Source of the DNA: Henriciella sp. | GTDB lineage: Bacteria > Pseudomonadota > Alphaproteobacteria > Caulobacterales > Hyphomonadaceae | Direction: 5' to 3' | Length of the DNA: 64,000 nt | Assembly (NCBI RefSeq): GCF_029937755.1 | Contig: NZ_JAPYPG010000011.1 | Location: 1 to 64,000 of the forward strand | Shown here: positions 18,993 through 27,264 of the stretch, one piece after another | Layout: every line of letters begins with the position of its first letter | How positions within the stretch are numbered: the stretch's first letter is position 1 | Translations under genes and position numbers: made by a program | Notes under the pieces: generated by a model | What the model was told of the DNA's origin: nothing | Databases searched by the model: none | The model's input: the letters and a program-made list of their open reading frames with translations, nothing else

Positions 18993-19061
18993 GGCGAATT
19001 CGCCCTGATGATCTCTTTACCCGCGCGAAGAAATCCCCTTTAACGGTGCGATGGTTAACGG
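18993..19061 (+). promoter_or_regulatory. Palindrome and TTAACGG repeats before the TPR gene
   Basis: The AT-richer leader of the TPR gene holds a perfect 12-bp palindrome GGCGAATTCGCC (18993-19004) and two direct TTAACGG copies (19040-19046 and 19055-19061). The second overlaps ATGGTTAA, the reverse complement of the CtrA half-site TTAACCAT. The spacing (TTAA-N11-TTAA) differs from a standard CtrA box, so this is only a candidate regulatory region. Confidence 0.3.
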
Positions 19062-19076
19062 CCATAGGTGGGGAAT

Positions 19077-21071
19077 ATGTTCGGGTTAGAGTTTTCGTCG
19101 CGACGGGGTGTCGTCAGTCTTGTGCTGACATCGTCAATTATCGCTTTTGCAGCGTGTGAAAGTGCGCCTGCACAGACAACCACAACAGCAAATGCTGCAG
19201 CAGGATGCACCGAATGGGCGGCTCCGCCGGGATCTGCCTCGGCTGTGGCCAGCCAGTGCAGTGACCGGGCCGACGATTCCGACATTTCCGGGCGCGAGGC
19301 TGCGCTCGCCTACTACCATGCCACCGTCGCCTACAACACGCAGGGCGATCACGCCGCCGCAGCCAACATGGCGCAGCGCTCCTTCAGCGAACTCTCCAAT
19401 AATGACAGCTGGCTGACCTCTCCGCCCTCATCCCTCTCGGACAGGGCGCGGGACGCATGGCTCAGCCAGCGCCGCCAGTTCCAGCTTGACCGCCTTGTGC
19501 AGAGCGCGAAGGCCTATAAAGGCCTCGCCGAGAGCTTCGGCACCGCCGGGGCGACCTCTTCATCGGCGGCCTGCACCAGTCGCAATGACTGCCTGTCGCG
19601 AGCCATAGACCGGCTGCGCGAAGGTGAATCCATTGCCGCCGGGCTTGCCGGGGGCGGGACCGTCGCGCGCGCGCCGGCCTATGACGATTATTACCTGATG
19701 CTGGCGGAGCTCTATCAGGCGCGTGCCAATGCCGCCGACATCGAACCGGCGATCCGCGCCTATCAGTCTGTCGCCTCCAGCCCGCTCACCAGCGGCCAGG
19801 CCGCCTCGGCCCGGGCGAAACTCGCCACGATGACGACCAGCCTTGGCCAGGAGGCCGCAAAGAAGCCGACAGCCTCTGATGCCGCCCAGGCGATCCGTTA
19901 TTTCAACATTGCCCGCGAAGCGGAGCCGAAGAATGTCGATGCCATTCTTGGCCTCGCCCAGGTCCAGCTTCGACTCGGCGGCAGCAGCAATGACGTCGCC
20001 CAGCTTCGCAACGCGGAAAGCACCTTCACCGAAGCGCTGGCGCTTGCAGGAACGGATGCCCGCAAGGCTGCTGCCTACTCCGGTCGCGGGGCCGCGCGCG
20101 ACGCACTGGCAAGCCTGACCGGCAGCTCCCGCGAAGGTGCTATCGAAGACTATGCAGCCGCCTCACAGCTGGCCAACTCCGCCGACACTTTCCTGCTGCT
20201 CGCCAGCGCCTGCGGCGACCGGGGAGACTGGAGCTGCGCCGACGAGAACTACACCAAGGGCATCGACCGGCTGAAAGCCGAAGGCGCCCCGGCGGCCCGC
20301 CTGTCCGAAACGTTGATTGCGCACGCCAATGTGCGCGCCGAGATGCCCGCCTATAATGCCGGCAGCGTCCGTGCCCTGCTCCAGCAGGCCGTCAACACCA
20401 ACCCGGCCTCGCCGGATGCCGTGATGGCATTGGCCCGCCATGACATGAAAGCCGGGAACTGGGCGGACGCCGAAGCCGGCTTCAAGCGGCTGGTCGCGAC
20501 CAGTGTGGCCGGGGCCGATACCTACAAGGCCGAAGCCTATTCCGAGCTGAGCAAGCTGACCGCCGCCCGGCCCGGCGGCGACCTTGCACAGGCCATCGAT
20601 TATGCCGACGAGGCGGTAAAGCTCGACAGCGCCGATCCGGTCTATCGCCGCCAGCTCTGCCTCGCACGCATCTATCGCGGCGCCAGCAGCGTCACCTCCA
20701 GCAAGTTCGCCGGCACCTGCGCACTGGGATCCAGCGCAGAATCCGGCCTGCTCCAGGCGATGTTCGAGATGCGCAAGGCGCAGTATTCGAGCACCAATGG
20801 CGCCGCTTCCATCCGCCGGGACGCCCGCGACCATATCAACAGCGCGCTCGACCGCGTGACGCCCGGCGCAAGGATCGACTTCGACTGGCCGGCCAAGACG
20901 AGCCAGCCGCCCGTGAAGACGCAGGCCGTCCTGCTCTATCTGCGCGAAGCGACGCTCGCCTGCGGCGGCAACTACACCTTCAACCCGCCGCAGACCGACG
21001 GGATCACGTCGGCCGATTATGCAGCGGCCCGCACCTTCCTGGACTTCTACAAGTCCCGGCTGTGCACCTGA
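19077..21071 (+). CDS. TPR-repeat lipoprotein or exported protein
   Basis: About 664 residues. The N-terminus is a signal sequence (V-V-S-L-V-L-T-S-S-I-I-A-F-A-A-C) ending in a possible lipobox Cys. The rest is almost wholly helical, with repeated TPR-type patterns such as A-Y-Y-H-A-T-V-A-Y-N-T-Q-G-D and A-I-R-Y-F-N-I-A-R-E-A-E-P-K-N, suggesting a periplasmic scaffold. Several Cys pairs could form disulfides. The ATG at 19077 is preferred over the in-frame GTG at 19068. It leads a tight cluster with a coiled-coil membrane protein and a TerB-like protein. Confidence 0.8.
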   Translation: MFGLEFSSRRGVVSLVLTSSIIAFAACESAPAQTTTTANAAAGCTEWAAPPGSASAVASQCSDRADDSDISGREAALAYYHATVAYNTQGDHAAAANMAQRSFSELSNNDSWLTSPPSSLSDRARDAWLSQRRQFQLDRLVQSAKAYKGLAESFGTAGATSSSAACTSRNDCLSRAIDRLREGESIAAGLAGGGTVARAPAYDDYYLMLAELYQARANAADIEPAIRAYQSVASSPLTSGQAASARAKLATMTTSLGQEAAKKPTASDAAQAIRYFNIAREAEPKNVDAILGLAQVQLRLGGSSNDVAQLRNAESTFTEALALAGTDARKAAAYSGRGAARDALASLTGSSREGAIEDYAAASQLANSADTFLLLASACGDRGDWSCADENYTKGIDRLKAEGAPAARLSETLIAHANVRAEMPAYNAGSVRALLQQAVNTNPASPDAVMALARHDMKAGNWADAEAGFKRLVATSVAGADTYKAEAYSELSKLTAARPGGDLAQAIDYADEAVKLDSADPVYRRQLCLARIYRGASSVTSSKFAGTCALGSSAESGLLQAMFEMRKAQYSSTNGAASIRRDARDHINSALDRVTPGARIDFDWPAKTSQPPVKTQAVLLYLREATLACGGNYTFNPPQTDGITSADYAAARTFLDFYKSRLCT

Positions 21072-21126
21072 GACAGGGACGGCGCCATGAAGACACGTAA
21101 TGATTTGGGATCACCAGGAGGCGACC

Positions 21127-21756
21127 ATGTCTAGCCAATCCGGAAACGCACCGGTTCTGTACGAAGATCGCACACTCTTCCCTCAGCCGGTGCATGAACG
21201 CCAGCAGGAACCGCCGCCGCGCACCGGCCTCTCGGCCATGGGCGTCATTGTTGTGGCCATCCTCGCTGCAGCCGTCGCAGGCGCCATCGTCTGGTTCGCC
21301 TCACAGTCGACGGGGGGCAGTACGGCCAGCACCACCACGGCTCAACCAAGCGAAGACTTCATTGCCCTCCAGAAGGAGAATGAGCGCCTCGCCGGGGTCA
21401 TCGAGGAGTTCCAGGAGAACCAGGCGCAGCAGAAAATCGACAACTACGAAACCCGGATCGCCGAACTGGAAGCCACGGTCGACAATTTCGGCGCCTATGG
21501 CCGGCTGGCTGAACTGGAGCAGAAGATCGCTGCCCAGAAGGCCGAGATCGAGCGCCTGCTGGCCCAGCCGGAACGCCAGCGCATGCCCGCCAGCGCCCGC
21601 GAAATCCCGGAGCTGGAGAACGATACCGCCTGGGTCTCGCGCGTCGAGGACGAGCTGGAAGACTATCTGAAAATTCTGGAAGACCGGGTCGAATGGGTCG
21701 CTTCCTGGCCGGCCCGCAACCCGCCGCCGCCCTGCTCCGACCCGGAAAACTGCTGA
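21127..21756 (+). CDS. Single-span membrane protein with periplasmic coiled coil
   Basis: 209 residues starting behind CCAGGAGGCGACC. A proline-rich cytoplasmic tail of about 35 residues precedes one membrane helix (A-M-G-V-I-V-V-A-I-L-A-A-A-V-A-G-A-I-V-W-F). A long Glu/Gln/Lys-rich coiled coil (about residues 75-150) then extends into the periplasm, ending in a C-terminal domain with two Cys. No named family. It lies 55 nt after the TPR gene and 12 nt before the TerB-like gene, so the three probably work together, with this protein bridging the membrane. Confidence 0.8.
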   Translation: MSSQSGNAPVLYEDRTLFPQPVHERQQEPPPRTGLSAMGVIVVAILAAAVAGAIVWFASQSTGGSTASTTTAQPSEDFIALQKENERLAGVIEEFQENQAQQKIDNYETRIAELEATVDNFGAYGRLAELEQKIAAQKAEIERLLAQPERQRMPASAREIPELENDTAWVSRVEDELEDYLKILEDRVEWVASWPARNPPPPCSDPENC

Positions 21757-21768
21757 AGGATATATGCC

Positions 21769-22278
21769 ATGAGCGATGTGAAAATTCTGTTCGGAAACGA
21801 AGACAGCACCGAGCCGGAGAAATCTGCAGAATCCTTCCCGGATATCTCCAAGCTTGAGCAGGAGTTCAACGAGAACAGCGAGTCCGACTGGACGATCCCG
21901 GAGGCTTTCCTCTGCCTGCTGCTCGAAGCAGCCTTTGCCGACGGCACGCTCGCGCCGGAAGAGCGCGAGGAGATCGCCGCGCTGGTCAAACGCTCACGCA
22001 CGATGAAGCGGCTGAGCCCGCAGCAGATGGCGGCGGTGAACCAGACGGTCAACGAGCGCATGCGCGAGCGCAAGGAGGGCCTGCGCGAAGCCTGCCTCGC
22101 CTTGCCGGTCGACATGCGGCTTTCGGTCTATGCCCATTGCGTGGACATCGTCCTTGCCGACCGCCAGCTGCGCGAGACCGAGGAAGATTTCCTCAACCGC
22201 ATTGCTGAAATCATGCATCTGGACCCGGACATGAGCACGGCGATCCGCCGCGTCATGCTGATCAAGAACCGCTATTAG
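21769..22278 (+). CDS. TerB-like protein
   Basis: This 169-residue soluble, all-helical protein has the TerB pattern: E-A-F-L-C-L-L-L-E-A-A-F-A-D-G-T-L-A-P-E-E in the first half, and a second acidic D-I-V-L-A-D-R-Q-L-R-E-T-E-E-D-F-L repeat. TerB proteins bind divalent metal through such acidic loops and associate with membrane stress complexes. Translation is probably coupled to the preceding coiled-coil gene. A perfect 8-bp hairpin follows (22302-22330) but without a U run. Tellurite resistance itself is not implied. Confidence 0.78.
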   Translation: MSDVKILFGNEDSTEPEKSAESFPDISKLEQEFNENSESDWTIPEAFLCLLLEAAFADGTLAPEEREEIAALVKRSRTMKRLSPQQMAAVNQTVNERMRERKEGLREACLALPVDMRLSVYAHCVDIVLADRQLRETEEDFLNRIAEIMHLDPDMSTAIRRVMLIKNRY

Positions 22279-22369
22279 GGGGCCGAATGGCCGCTGGCGC
22301 CGCGTCAGCCCTTGGACTGAGCGCTGACGCACGCTACCTTGTTGGGCAGAGACCGGAGATCTGTGCCCC

Positions 22370-23551
22370 ATGTTCCTGAAATTCTTCAATGAACTGCGCG
22401 AGCAGAAAGTCCCTGTCACGCTCAGGGAGTACCTCACCCTGCTCGAGGCGATGGACAAGGATGTCATCGGCATGGATGTCGAGGACTTCTATTACCTGTC
22501 GCGTTCGGCGCTGGTGAAGGATGAACGCAATCTCGACAAGTTCGACCGCGTCTTCTCGCACGTCTTCAAGGGCCTCGATTCCCTTCAGGATGCCGTCGAT
22601 GTGCAGGACATTCCCGAGGAATGGCTGCGCAAGATGTCGGAAAAATTCCTGACCAAGGAAGAGATGGACGAGATCGAGGCCATGGGAGGCTTCGAGAAGC
22701 TCATGGAGACGCTGAAACAGCGCCTCGAAGAGCAGAAGGAACGCCATGAGGGCGGCAACAAGTGGATCGGCACGGGCGGCACCTCGCCCTTCGGCGCCAA
22801 TGGCTACAACCCGGAAGGCGTTCGCATCGGGCAGGAAAAGTCCCGTCACCGCCGCGCGGTGAAGGTCTGGGACAAGCGCGAATTCAAGAATTACGACGAC
22901 AGCGTCGAGCTCGGCACCCGCAATATCAAGGTCGCGATGAAACGCCTGCGCAAATGGGCGCGCGACGGGGCTGACGAGGAACTCGATCTCGACCAGACGA
23001 TCCGCAACACCGCCAAGCAGGGCTATCTCGACATCGAGATGCGCCCGGAAAAGCGCAACACGGTCTCGGTGCTCCTGCTCATGGATGTCGGCGGCTCGAT
23101 GGACCCGCATGTGCGCACCATGGAGGAGCTGTTCTCCGCGGCGCGCTCTGAGATCAAGAACCTCGAATACTTCTACTTCCACAACTGCCCCTATGAGGGC
23201 CTCTGGAAGGACAATCGCCGCCGCATGAATGAGCGCATCCCGACCTGGGACGTGCTCCACAAATACCCCTCCGACTACAAGGTCATCATTGTCGGCGACG
23301 CCACGATGAGCCCGTATGAGATCACCTATGCGGGCGGCTCGGTCGAGCACTGGAACGAGGAAGCCGGCGGCGTCTGGATCCAGCGCTTCGTGGAGCAGTT
23401 CCCGGATCTGGTCTGGCTCAATCCGGTCAAGTCCGGCGCGTGGGACTATACCGGCTCGATCAAGCTCATCAACGAACTCATCGGCCCCGGCCGCATGTTC
23501 GAGCTGACCATCAAGGGCCTGGAAGACGCGATGAAGGAACTCAGCCGGTAA
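22370..23551 (+). CDS. CoxE-like VWA domain protein
   Basis: This 393-residue cytoplasmic protein has an N-terminal helical region beginning F-L-K-F-F-N-E-L-R, a Lys/Arg-rich linker, and a VWA domain whose metal site reads D-V-G-G-S-M from Asp239 (Gly replaces the first Ser of D-x-S-x-S, as is usual in this subgroup). Such proteins normally pair with a MoxR-type AAA ATPase that remodels a metal enzyme; no MoxR gene is adjacent here. Possible co-transcription with the TerB-like gene 91 nt upstream is uncertain because of the intervening hairpin. Confidence 0.85.
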   Translation: MFLKFFNELREQKVPVTLREYLTLLEAMDKDVIGMDVEDFYYLSRSALVKDERNLDKFDRVFSHVFKGLDSLQDAVDVQDIPEEWLRKMSEKFLTKEEMDEIEAMGGFEKLMETLKQRLEEQKERHEGGNKWIGTGGTSPFGANGYNPEGVRIGQEKSRHRRAVKVWDKREFKNYDDSVELGTRNIKVAMKRLRKWARDGADEELDLDQTIRNTAKQGYLDIEMRPEKRNTVSVLLLMDVGGSMDPHVRTMEELFSAARSEIKNLEYFYFHNCPYEGLWKDNRRRMNERIPTWDVLHKYPSDYKVIIVGDATMSPYEITYAGGSVEHWNEEAGGVWIQRFVEQFPDLVWLNPVKSGAWDYTGSIKLINELIGPGRMFELTIKGLEDAMKELSR

Positions 23552-23619
23552 AGGCCCGTCATCCTGTCGCGAGATAGATAAAAAAGCGCGCCAGCTGCCC
23601 TCCCCGAAACCTGTCAGTT

Positions 23620-23641
23620 GGCTCCGGAAACGACCGGAGCC
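23620..23641 (+). other. Hairpin in the DUF2165 leader
   Basis: GGCTCCGG (23620-23627) and CCGGAGCC (23634-23641) form a perfect 8-bp stem with a 6-nt loop, 26 nt ahead of the start codon and just before the strong GGGGGAGG ribosome site. It could be a leader structure or the 3' end of the VWA transcript; there is no U run. Confidence 0.4.
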
Positions 23642-23667
23642 GATAACGACCCAGGGGGAGGACTATC

Positions 23668-24153
23668 GTGATCCGCTATCTGAAAATCGTATTCGTCATT
23701 CTCGTCGGGCTTCAGGGCCTGTTCTACTTCATCTCGAACGCGGTGAATTTCGAATATGCACAAGGCGCTGTCGGCGCCGTGCTGGGCCAGGCCGACAGTC
23801 CGGCCTACCCGAATCTCGTCATTCCGGCGATTGAATCGCCTGCGCTTGTCACTGTTGCGCTCATTGTCATCATGGCGGGCGAACTGCTTGTCGGACTGGT
23901 CTGCTTCAAGGGGGCCTTCGACATGCACAAGGCCGCCGGCGCGCCGGCAGAACAGTTCAACGCCTCGAAGAAATGGGCTGTCCTCGGCTGCGGGATCGCG
24001 ATCATCGTCTGGTTTGGCTTCTTCCAGGTCTTCGGCGCCGCGCTGCTGCAGATGTGGCAGAGCCAGGTCGGGATCGGCTCATTCGAAGGCGCCTTCATGT
24101 ATCATGGCGCAAGCGCGCTCGTCCTTCTCTTCCTGAACCAGAGAGACGACTGA
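23668..24153 (+). CDS. DUF2165 small integral membrane protein
   Basis: 161 residues with four hydrophobic helices (about 4-22, 65-88, 105-130 and 140-157). The DUF2165 pattern is visible in L-V-G-L-Q-G-L-F-Y-F, N-A-V-N-F and the final H-G-A-S-A-L-V-L-L-F-L-N. Function unknown. The GTG start at 23668 is supported by an unusually strong GGGGGAGGA site 6 nt upstream; eight bases of this site (23656-23663) are perfectly complementary to a loop of the small RNA proposed at 36376-36486. Confidence 0.85.
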   Translation: MIRYLKIVFVILVGLQGLFYFISNAVNFEYAQGAVGAVLGQADSPAYPNLVIPAIESPALVTVALIVIMAGELLVGLVCFKGAFDMHKAAGAPAEQFNASKKWAVLGCGIAIIVWFGFFQVFGAALLQMWQSQVGIGSFEGAFMYHGASALVLLFLNQRDD

Positions 24154-24245
24154 CGCCCCTCACCTGACCGCTTAGTTTCAAAGGGGTCCTTGAGGTTTAC
24201 ACGCGCGCGCCTAGTGTCTTCGAAAACAATGTCAGGAGGAGAGCC

Positions 24246-25169
24246 ATGGCGCGCGCGAAAACCAATGGAATCGAGATCGAGTACATGGAATTCGGATCGA
24301 AGGACGATCCGCTCATGCTGCTCGTGTCCGGTTTCTCCGGGCAGCTGACGCGCTGGTCGCAGGCTTTTATCGACGGGCTGGTCGATGCCGGGCGCCGTGT
24401 CGTCGTCTTCGACAATCGCGATATCGGTCTCTCGACCGAGTTCACAAACGAGGTCCCGCCCGCGCCGAAGGACATCGTGAAGGGTATCGCCGCCGGCGAA
24501 GCGATGCATGAGAAAGTGCCCTACATACTCGACGACATGGCCGCTGATGCCGCCGGCCTGATCGAGGCGCTTGGCGCTGACAAGGCAGATGTGCTCGGCG
24601 CGTCCATGGGCGGGATGATCGTGCAGCTGATGGCGCTCAACCACCCGGACCGTGTCCGCACATTGATCCCGGTCATGACCACCTCCGGCGCCCCCGGCCT
24701 GCCGCAGGCCGATCCTGAAGCCCAGGCCGCACTCACCGCCGTACCCGAGATGCGCACCGCTGAGGTGATCGGGGATCTCGCCATCCAGTCGCGCAAGGCT
24801 ATCGGCTCGGTCGAGGGCATCCGCGATACCGATCCGGATATCCGCGCCGCCGCCATGGCCGATTTCAACCGCTCCGACCGGCCGATGGGTGTGGCCCGGC
24901 AATACGCTGCTATCCTCGCCCAGCCGCGCTGGCATGAGCGCCTCTCCGGCATCAAGCATCCGACCCTCGTCCTGCATGGCGGCGCCGACCCGCTGATCAA
25001 GCCTGATTGCGGGCGCGACATCGCCGACCGCGTGCCGGGCGCCGAGATCGAGATCATCGACAAATGGGGCCACGATCTGCCGCAGAAGATGGTCCCGGTC
25101 CTGCTTAACCGGATCGTCCCCTTCCTCGGCAAGCACGTGCCGGAAGAGGCGCGCGCCGACGCCGGCTGA
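24246..25169 (+). CDS. Alpha/beta hydrolase
   Basis: 307 residues with a complete catalytic set: nucleophile Ser120 in G-A-S-M-G-G, Asp248 in L-H-G-G-A-D-P-L and His276 in K-W-G-H-D-L-P. The N-terminal V-V-F-D-N-R-D-I-G-L-S motif is typical of the TesB/AclJ-like carboxylesterase branch. Substrate unknown. Strong AGGAGGAGAGCC ribosome site. It is followed 4 nt later by the DUF4336 gene and then a crotonase, forming a probable three-gene operon. Confidence 0.9.
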   Translation: MARAKTNGIEIEYMEFGSKDDPLMLLVSGFSGQLTRWSQAFIDGLVDAGRRVVVFDNRDIGLSTEFTNEVPPAPKDIVKGIAAGEAMHEKVPYILDDMAADAAGLIEALGADKADVLGASMGGMIVQLMALNHPDRVRTLIPVMTTSGAPGLPQADPEAQAALTAVPEMRTAEVIGDLAIQSRKAIGSVEGIRDTDPDIRAAAMADFNRSDRPMGVARQYAAILAQPRWHERLSGIKHPTLVLHGGADPLIKPDCGRDIADRVPGAEIEIIDKWGHDLPQKMVPVLLNRIVPFLGKHVPEEARADAG

Positions 25170-25173
25170 ACGG

Positions 25174-25881
25174 ATGACCCTTGAGGCGATCGACAAGGAC
25201 CTCTGGCTGGCTGAAGGCCCGGTGGTGGATTTCCACGGTTTCCCCTATCCGACGCGGATGGTCGTGGTCCGCCTGCCGGACGGGACGCTGTGGGTCTGGT
25301 CGCCCATCGAGCTAACCGATGCGCTGAAAAGCGAGGTCGAGGCCCTCGGCCCGGTCGCGCACCTCGTCAGCCCGAACGCGATCCACTACCTGTTTCTCGG
25401 CCAGTGGCACCACGCCTGGCCCGAGGCAAAGCTCTGGGGACCGGCCGCGACGATAAAGAAGTGCAAGGACCTGCCTTTCGAAGCGGCGCTGGAAGACACC
25501 CCGCCAGAGGCCTGGCAAGGCGTCATCAGCCAGGCCTGGTTTCGCGGCTCCTTCTTCATGGATGAGATCGCTTTCCTGCATGAGCCGACGCACACCGCCA
25601 TCTTTGCCGATCTGTCGGAGCATTTCAGCGAGGGCTTTCTCAAACGCCACTGGAAAGGCTGGCAGCGCTGGATTGCGGGTCTCTGGGGCATCACCGAAGG
25701 CAAGGGCCACGCGCCACTGGAGTGGCGGCTGTCCTGGTGGAACCGCGAGCCGGCCCGCCGCGCGATCGCCAGGATCATCGCTGCAAAGCCCCGGCGCGTG
25801 ATCATGGCGCATGGCGAATGGGTCGATGAGGATGCAGGCCTCTTCTTGCGCCGCGCTTTCTCATGGCTGATCAAGGACTGA
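25174..25881 (+). CDS. DUF4336 family protein
   Basis: This 235-residue protein fits DUF4336, a group with a degenerate metallo-beta-lactamase-like fold: L-W-L-A-E-G-P-V near the start, L-V-S-P-N-A-I-H-Y-L-F-L-G-Q-W and the late V-I-M-A-H-G-E-W. Isolated His residues are present but not a full H-x-H-x-D-H metal set, so catalysis is doubtful. Sits between the hydrolase and the crotonase with 4 and 12 nt gaps. Confidence 0.85.
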   Translation: MTLEAIDKDLWLAEGPVVDFHGFPYPTRMVVVRLPDGTLWVWSPIELTDALKSEVEALGPVAHLVSPNAIHYLFLGQWHHAWPEAKLWGPAATIKKCKDLPFEAALEDTPPEAWQGVISQAWFRGSFFMDEIAFLHEPTHTAIFADLSEHFSEGFLKRHWKGWQRWIAGLWGITEGKGHAPLEWRLSWWNREPARRAIARIIAAKPRRVIMAHGEWVDEDAGLFLRRAFSWLIKD

Positions 25882-25893
25882 AGGATTTATCCC

Positions 25894-26664
25894 ATGACTG
25901 ACGCCGTCATTACAGACCGCGACGATGACATCCTCACCGTCACCATCAATCGTCCGCAGGCCCGCAATGCCGTCGACCGTGACACCGCGCAGGCGCTGTA
26001 TGACACCTTCAAGGCTTTCGATGGCGATGACGCACTGTCGGTCGCCATCCTGACCGGCGCGGACGGGAATTTCTGCGCCGGGGCCGATCTCAAGGCTGTC
26101 TCTGAAGGCCGGGGCAATGTCACGACACCCAAGGGCGATATGGGCCCGATGGGGCCGAGCCGGTTAAGCCTGTCGAAGCCTGTCATTGCGGCGGTCGAGG
26201 GCTATGCGGTGGCCGGCGGGCTGGAACTGGCGGCCTGGTGCGACCTGCGTGTGGCCTCCGAGACCGCGCGCTTTGGCGTCTTCTGCCGGCGCTTCGGCGT
26301 GCCGTTGATCGATGGCGGGACCATCCGCCTGCCGCGCCTGATCGGCCAGTCGCATGCCATGGACATGATCCTGACCGGCCGGGAAGTCGGCCCCGACGAG
26401 GCGATGGCGATGGGGCTGGCCAACCGGCGCGCGCCTGCGGGCGGCGCGCTGGAGGCAGCAAAAGACCTCGCCCGCCAGATCGCCGGTTTCCCGCAGCTCT
26501 GCATGCGCACCGACCGCCGCTCCGCACTCGATCAGTGGAGCCTCGATGAGGAAACCGCACTGAGAACGGAAATCACCGGCGGGATGGACGTGATCCGCTC
26601 AGGTGAAACCGTCGAGAGCGCCAGCGCCTTCAAGTCCGGCAAGGGCCGGCACGGCGCGTTCTAG
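25894..26664 (+). CDS. Crotonase-fold enoyl-CoA hydratase/isomerase family protein
   Basis: 256 residues with the crotonase oxyanion-hole sequences F-C-A-G-A-D-L (Gly63) and V-A-G-G-L-E-L (Gly109), which hold the acyl-CoA thioester carbonyl. The two catalytic glutamates of classical hydratases appear replaced: Cys131 where F-A-Q-P-E normally has Glu, and Asp157 in A-M-D-M. It therefore may be an isomerase, hydrolase or carbon-carbon lyase rather than a true hydratase. Third gene of the hydrolase operon; its 3' end overlaps the convergent gene by 4 bp. Confidence 0.9.
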   Translation: MTDAVITDRDDDILTVTINRPQARNAVDRDTAQALYDTFKAFDGDDALSVAILTGADGNFCAGADLKAVSEGRGNVTTPKGDMGPMGPSRLSLSKPVIAAVEGYAVAGGLELAAWCDLRVASETARFGVFCRRFGVPLIDGGTIRLPRLIGQSHAMDMILTGREVGPDEAMAMGLANRRAPAGGALEAAKDLARQIAGFPQLCMRTDRRSALDQWSLDEETALRTEITGGMDVIRSGETVESASAFKSGKGRHGAF

Positions 26665-27182
26665 CGAAGCTTCTTCGTTTCAAAGATACCCGTATTCACG
26701 AAATTGGGTATCTCGTCCGGATTGAAGGGATTTTGGCCAACATTGTAGTTTCGGGCCTCGAAGGTGCCTTCGGTACCTCGACCGCCTCTCACAGCGCGAG
26801 AGCGACTCTCGACAACATCAAAAGTCTGGGCCCGGCTGTCTTCATCATAATAGATCGTCACCATACGTGACCGGAACGTTGTTGCCGTTGGCGAGTCCCA
26901 GATACCCATCGAGTCGCTGCGAGCGTTCGGAGACGCATTGTTATCGGCAGTCTGTGCTGTCCCGTCTGCGTTCACCATCACCAGCTGACTGGAATTACAG
27001 GTGGTCACGAATCCGGCATCGAGGATGTCCTGGCAAGGTGTGCCGTCGATGAACTCGACCGTATAATCGGAGAAATATACACCGACAAATGGACCAGGCT
27101 CTGCTCCACTGTTCTGAGCTGACGCAGCGACACTCCATGCACTGGATACAAGGCCTGCCGCCACAATACTTTTGCAGATCAT
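26661..27182 (-). CDS. Hypothetical exported protein
   Basis: 173 residues. The ATG at 27182 follows a strong GGGAGGGAACT site and begins a clear signal peptide cleaved after A-S-A-Q. The mature part is polar and beta-rich with two Cys (T-P-C-Q-D-I and T-T-C-N-S-S) that may form a disulfide. No family recognised. Base composition is visibly less GC-rich than its neighbours, hinting at later acquisition or relaxed constraint. The longer frame to 27314 runs into the Gly-rich end of the next gene and is rejected. Confidence 0.75.
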   Translation of the reverse strand: MICKSIVAAGLVSSAWSVAASAQNSGAEPGPFVGVYFSDYTVEFIDGTPCQDILDAGFVTTCNSSQLVMVNADGTAQTADNNASPNARSDSMGIWDSPTATTFRSRMVTIYYDEDSRAQTFDVVESRSRAVRGGRGTEGTFEARNYNVGQNPFNPDEIPNFVNTGIFETKKLR

Positions 27183-27264
27183 AGTTCCCTCCCTTTTTAT
27201 TGAGAGTGGAATTGATGCCACTTCAGGTAATTTCGGCAAGTAAATTTTAGGCGACGAAGGCTGC

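Noticed and set aside
21769..22278. Tellurite-resistance operon
   Set aside because: Only a TerB-like fold; no terC, terD or terZ-type genes around it.
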